In this document: in pieces, positions 60,871 through 64,000 of the stretch
Position numbering within the stretch: the stretch's first letter is position 1
Layout of the letters: every line of letters begins with the position of its first letter
DNA from: Promerops cafer
Lineage: Eukaryota; Chordata; Aves; Passeriformes; Nectariniidae
NCBI GenBank assembly: GCA_013398275.1
Contig: VZSE01008498.1
Coordinates: forward strand, 143,873-207,872
Length of the DNA stretch: 64,000 bases
Direction: 5' to 3'
Made by a program: the position numbers and the translations under genes
Notes under the pieces: generated by a model
Seen by the model: the letters and a program-made list of their open reading frames with translations, nothing else
Database searches by the model: none
What the model was told of the DNA's origin: nothing

Positions 60871-63330
60871 CATCAATCTGTTTAGAATGGCACACTTTCC
60901 TTTTGTATCTCTCAGGCTAGAGAAGATAGGGAAAGACTGGACAAGAAGGATACATTCTCCTCCCCTGTGCTATAAAATGCTTCTGGAAGTGTTCCCTGGA
61001 AATGCTGTTTCTTTTTAAAAATCAGCGGGTTTCCTCCTCATTTCTTCTTGTCCTTGACAAAGAATGAGCATCTGGAGTCCACTGGTCATTATTACACTCA
61101 GTAGAAAACAAGCAAGACGTGTATCAAGACTTCAAGGAAATGAATCTTCCACTGCAGAAAAATTCAACACCTTCTTAATGAAACGAGAGGAATCATGCCT
61201 TCATATTAAGAAGCAATTATATATAGGAGGAAGATCCAACTTCCAATTACTCCTAAGGCAAATGCATACTGGAGAAAAGCTGCATGGCATTAGGCCCAGA
61301 TGCTGTTGTACTCCTGATTTCAGATGGTTTGAATTCCACCTAACTCCCCGTGCTCACTCTCAGGTGGCTGTAATCCTGCAAATGCAATTAGGTTACAGAG
61401 AAAGCTTGGCTCCAAACACCCTGTCCACAAGGGAGTGGGCTGGGCATGATGCTGAGACCCAGAGGAAGCCAGCCACACAATCCTCAGCCTCTCTGCTGGC
61501 TGGGTCCTCCTGTGGCTTCCAGCCGTGTCACCAGTCACAGAGGCCACCAGTAAAGCCTCCCAAGAGCTGTGTGCCCCTCAGGACTAATGGGCTGGGCTCT
61601 CCTGCACTAACACACAGTGCTGGAGTGCACCAGCACAGATGGAAAAGCCCAGGCCAAGCTGGCAAGTTCAAAGAAGCTCAATAGAATCACCTGCTCCAAG
61701 GAAGGGGCAGGCAGGAGTGCATGCCCACCAGTCCAGAGATTACACGTACAATTTTCTTCACTAGTGCCCTGAGGGTAACAAAGGAAAGGACTTGTTTTGC
61801 TCTCCATGTACCTACAAGCCAGCTGGCACCACAAAGCATTTTCTCATGTGGTAGAAGATTGTAGTTTATCTGACCACAGAACAATTTTATAACCCAGGAA
61901 TCGATCTGTGCAAGTGCTTTGTATGATCTTTTTCTACTGTCCTGCTATAATGGATGTCATAAATAAAGCTCTGGTGTTATTGCCAGTACCTAATTCTTCT
62001 GTAACATTTGGAGAGAACTAAATTTTCCACAGACACAGCTACCTGCACAAACATAAATCCTGCATGATCTCCAGTACTGACAAGAACCTACTCTTAAAGG
62101 AAAGCCTAATGTTCTGAGGATGAGAGGCCCATTTCCACAGGCAAACACTGACACAAGAGAGGAATTGTAAGTTACTGACTCTTGAATCCTGACCCCAGTT
62201 TTGTAACCCTATTTCTGTCTGAACTTCAGTAAATCATGTATTTCACCACTTCAGCTCCTCCAGTCAACAAATGAGGACTAATAAAGACTTCACATGCATT
62301 GTGCTAAAGTTTTGCACCTTCAAAACACTTCAGACATGTAAAATAAAGGTAAAAATTTTGAGGACTGCTAATAAATGTCTAGGGCAAGATGACTGTTTTC
62401 CTTTACAGAGTGAATGAAAATAGATGCTCGCTAAAAATACCCCTACAAACAAAGAAACAAAGACAAGACAAAACCCTGCAAAACCATACCAAAATATCTG
62501 TATCCTTTTCCTCCCTGCTCCCCTCTCCAAAAAGCCCAAATGGACAATCAACAGATCACAGATGTAACAGACAAGTAGGTATAAAAAATCATCCAAGGAG
62601 GAAGCCACACAGCAAGCAAAAGGAGGAAAAGGTTCGCTTTCTGAGAGTTGCTTTGAGTTGCTACCTAGGCACACAAGATAAACAAAAATGAGAGTCCTAG
62701 CTCACTGTAAAATGGAAATTAGTATTTATTTCCTGTCTGTCATTTATTTACTTACAACTGACTGTGAGCAGTGATTCAAAAAGCACACCATGCACAAGAC
62801 ATTGCAAATAAACCGTTTTCTAATCTTTAATGCTAGGACTACTTTACTACTCATCCTCTTGACCATCCCTGCCTGTTCAGTACTGCACATTTTCAGTCAC
62901 CCTGTGCAGCAGTTCTTTCACTGCTCTGCCAGTGACTGTGGAGCACAGGTTGCCCTTTCCCACTGTGTCTGGGCAAGCCTCTGCACAGTGGTGATGTTCT
63001 GGTGTGGGTGTGACACAAGCTGCCTTCACAGCAGCTCGCAGGAGCTGGGCTTTCTGTGATTCAAATGTGTTGATAACAAATCAGTGTTTCCGCTGCTGCT
63101 GAACTGGGCTCACACAGCAACAAGGCTTTCCACCTCTCTCCACCTCCCCTCATCCCAAAGCAGGCTCACAAGTGGGCAAGACACTGGCAGAGCCAGCTAG
63201 CTCCAGCTGAGCCATGGGATTTTCCAGGCCATATGATGTTGTGTTCAGTGATAAAAGCTCAAGACAAGGAGGTTTCAGGGGCAATATTTTAGGCTATGGC
63301 ATTTCAGTTCCCAAGACACCATTACATATA

Positions 63331-63461
63331 GAATCACAGATGCACAGGATGTTTTGGGCTGGAAGAGACCTTTAAGGTCTAAGACCATCTATTCCCAGCC
63401 TCCTACCACGGGCAGAGACACCTTCACCTAGACCACCTATCCAGCCTGGCCTTGAACAGAG
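63331..63461 (-). mobile_element. CR1 LINE 3' tail fragment, minus strand
   Basis: On the plus strand it reads GAATCACAGATGCACAGGAT, TTTTGGGCTGGAAGAGACCT, CCTACCACGGGCAGAGACAC and CAGCCTGGCCTTGAAC. This is the reverse complement of the conserved CR1 3' terminus. Confidence 0.9.
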
Positions 63462-64000
63462 TAATGGAAGAATTTACAGCTTTGCCTGTGTGTGCAGCTT
63501 TTGCTTTCCTTATAAAACTGTCATTATCTTGATCCATGGGTATTTTTGCCTTCCTTCTCTTTTCTCCCCATCCTGCAGGGGAGGGCAGTGAGTGAGAGGC
63601 TGGCTGGGTATTTGGCTGCTGGCTGGGGTTAACTCACTGCATGTGGCCTACCCCTTATCTGGATTTCTAGCTGCTGTGCTAGTACAAAGAACAATATTAA
63701 AAAACTTCATTGCAGAAAGACACAGACTATAGTTTTTACAAATCCCAAGATGATGAACTGAATTGCCAGGCTGAAACTGCTATCTTACCATGTAACTTTA
63801 AGCTCTGGATAATAATTTTCTTTCTCTATATAGAAATAAGATGTGAAATGCCAACCTAACTGTAGGAGGAAAGATAACATTAATAAGAAGCAAAATTGCC
63901 TCAAGGTGCCCAGTTACAGAGAAACACTGTAACTTTTATCTCAAAGTTTTACCATAATACCAGGACATACACATCCTCATGTATAATCCACCTAGCTCTG

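Larger units (their letters stand above)
56595..64000 (-). other. CMTM7: CMTM7 intron 1 (partial)
   Basis: At least 7.4 kb lies upstream of exon 2 on the minus strand. No GC-rich first exon or recognisable CMTM7 N-terminus was seen, so intron 1 continues past the window. Apart from the two CR1 pieces listed separately I recognise nothing. Confidence 0.8.

Overview
The window is nuclear DNA from a vertebrate, almost certainly a bird. The signs are spliced genes with canonical GT-AG introns, several CR1 LINE fragments (the dominant avian retroposon), one compact solo retroviral LTR, and very little other repeat. The gene order, DYNC1LI1, CMTM6, then CMTM7 in the opposite orientation, is the same neighbourhood known from human 3p22. 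Gene identities rest on protein similarity recalled from the families; no database was searched.

Layout. 1-20873 (+): the 3' part of DYNC1LI1 (dynein-1 light intermediate chain 1), with 11 coding exons from the P-loop exon to the stop and about 450 residues. The first ~70 residues lie left of the window. Its upstream intron holds a solo LTR with a 5-bp target duplication (3626-4179) and a CR1 tail. 20874-28400: the 3'UTR, then intergenic DNA with a CR1 on the minus strand (22275-22840) and one on the plus strand (27710-28258). 28375-29900: a CpG-rich promoter and first exon of CMTM6. 29487/29601-37364 (+): complete CMTM6 in four coding exons, followed by a probable long 3'UTR to about 41.35 kb. 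41.4-52.0 kb: no recognised gene. 52094-56594 (-): coding exons 2-5 of CMTM7, convergent with CMTM6. Exon 1 lies right of the window, and its intron (56595-64000) contains two more CR1 pieces.

Two points deserve attention. First, the CMTM6 start region carries an in-frame tandem duplication of about 114 bp, which gives two near-identical start segments, each with the same strong initiation context; the protein would be 184 or 222 residues. Second, just upstream, three single N bases join fragments that repeat the flanking sequence (28686-29523). This looks like an assembly false duplication, and removing 838 bases restores one contiguous locus. One fragment carries a single-base difference that may be a real allele.

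The genes do not form an operon-like system. DYNC1LI1 links dynein-1 to cargo adaptors. CMTM6 and CMTM7 are four-pass MARVEL-domain membrane proteins that act on trafficking of surface receptors. I found no tRNA, rRNA, CRISPR or bacterial-type system.
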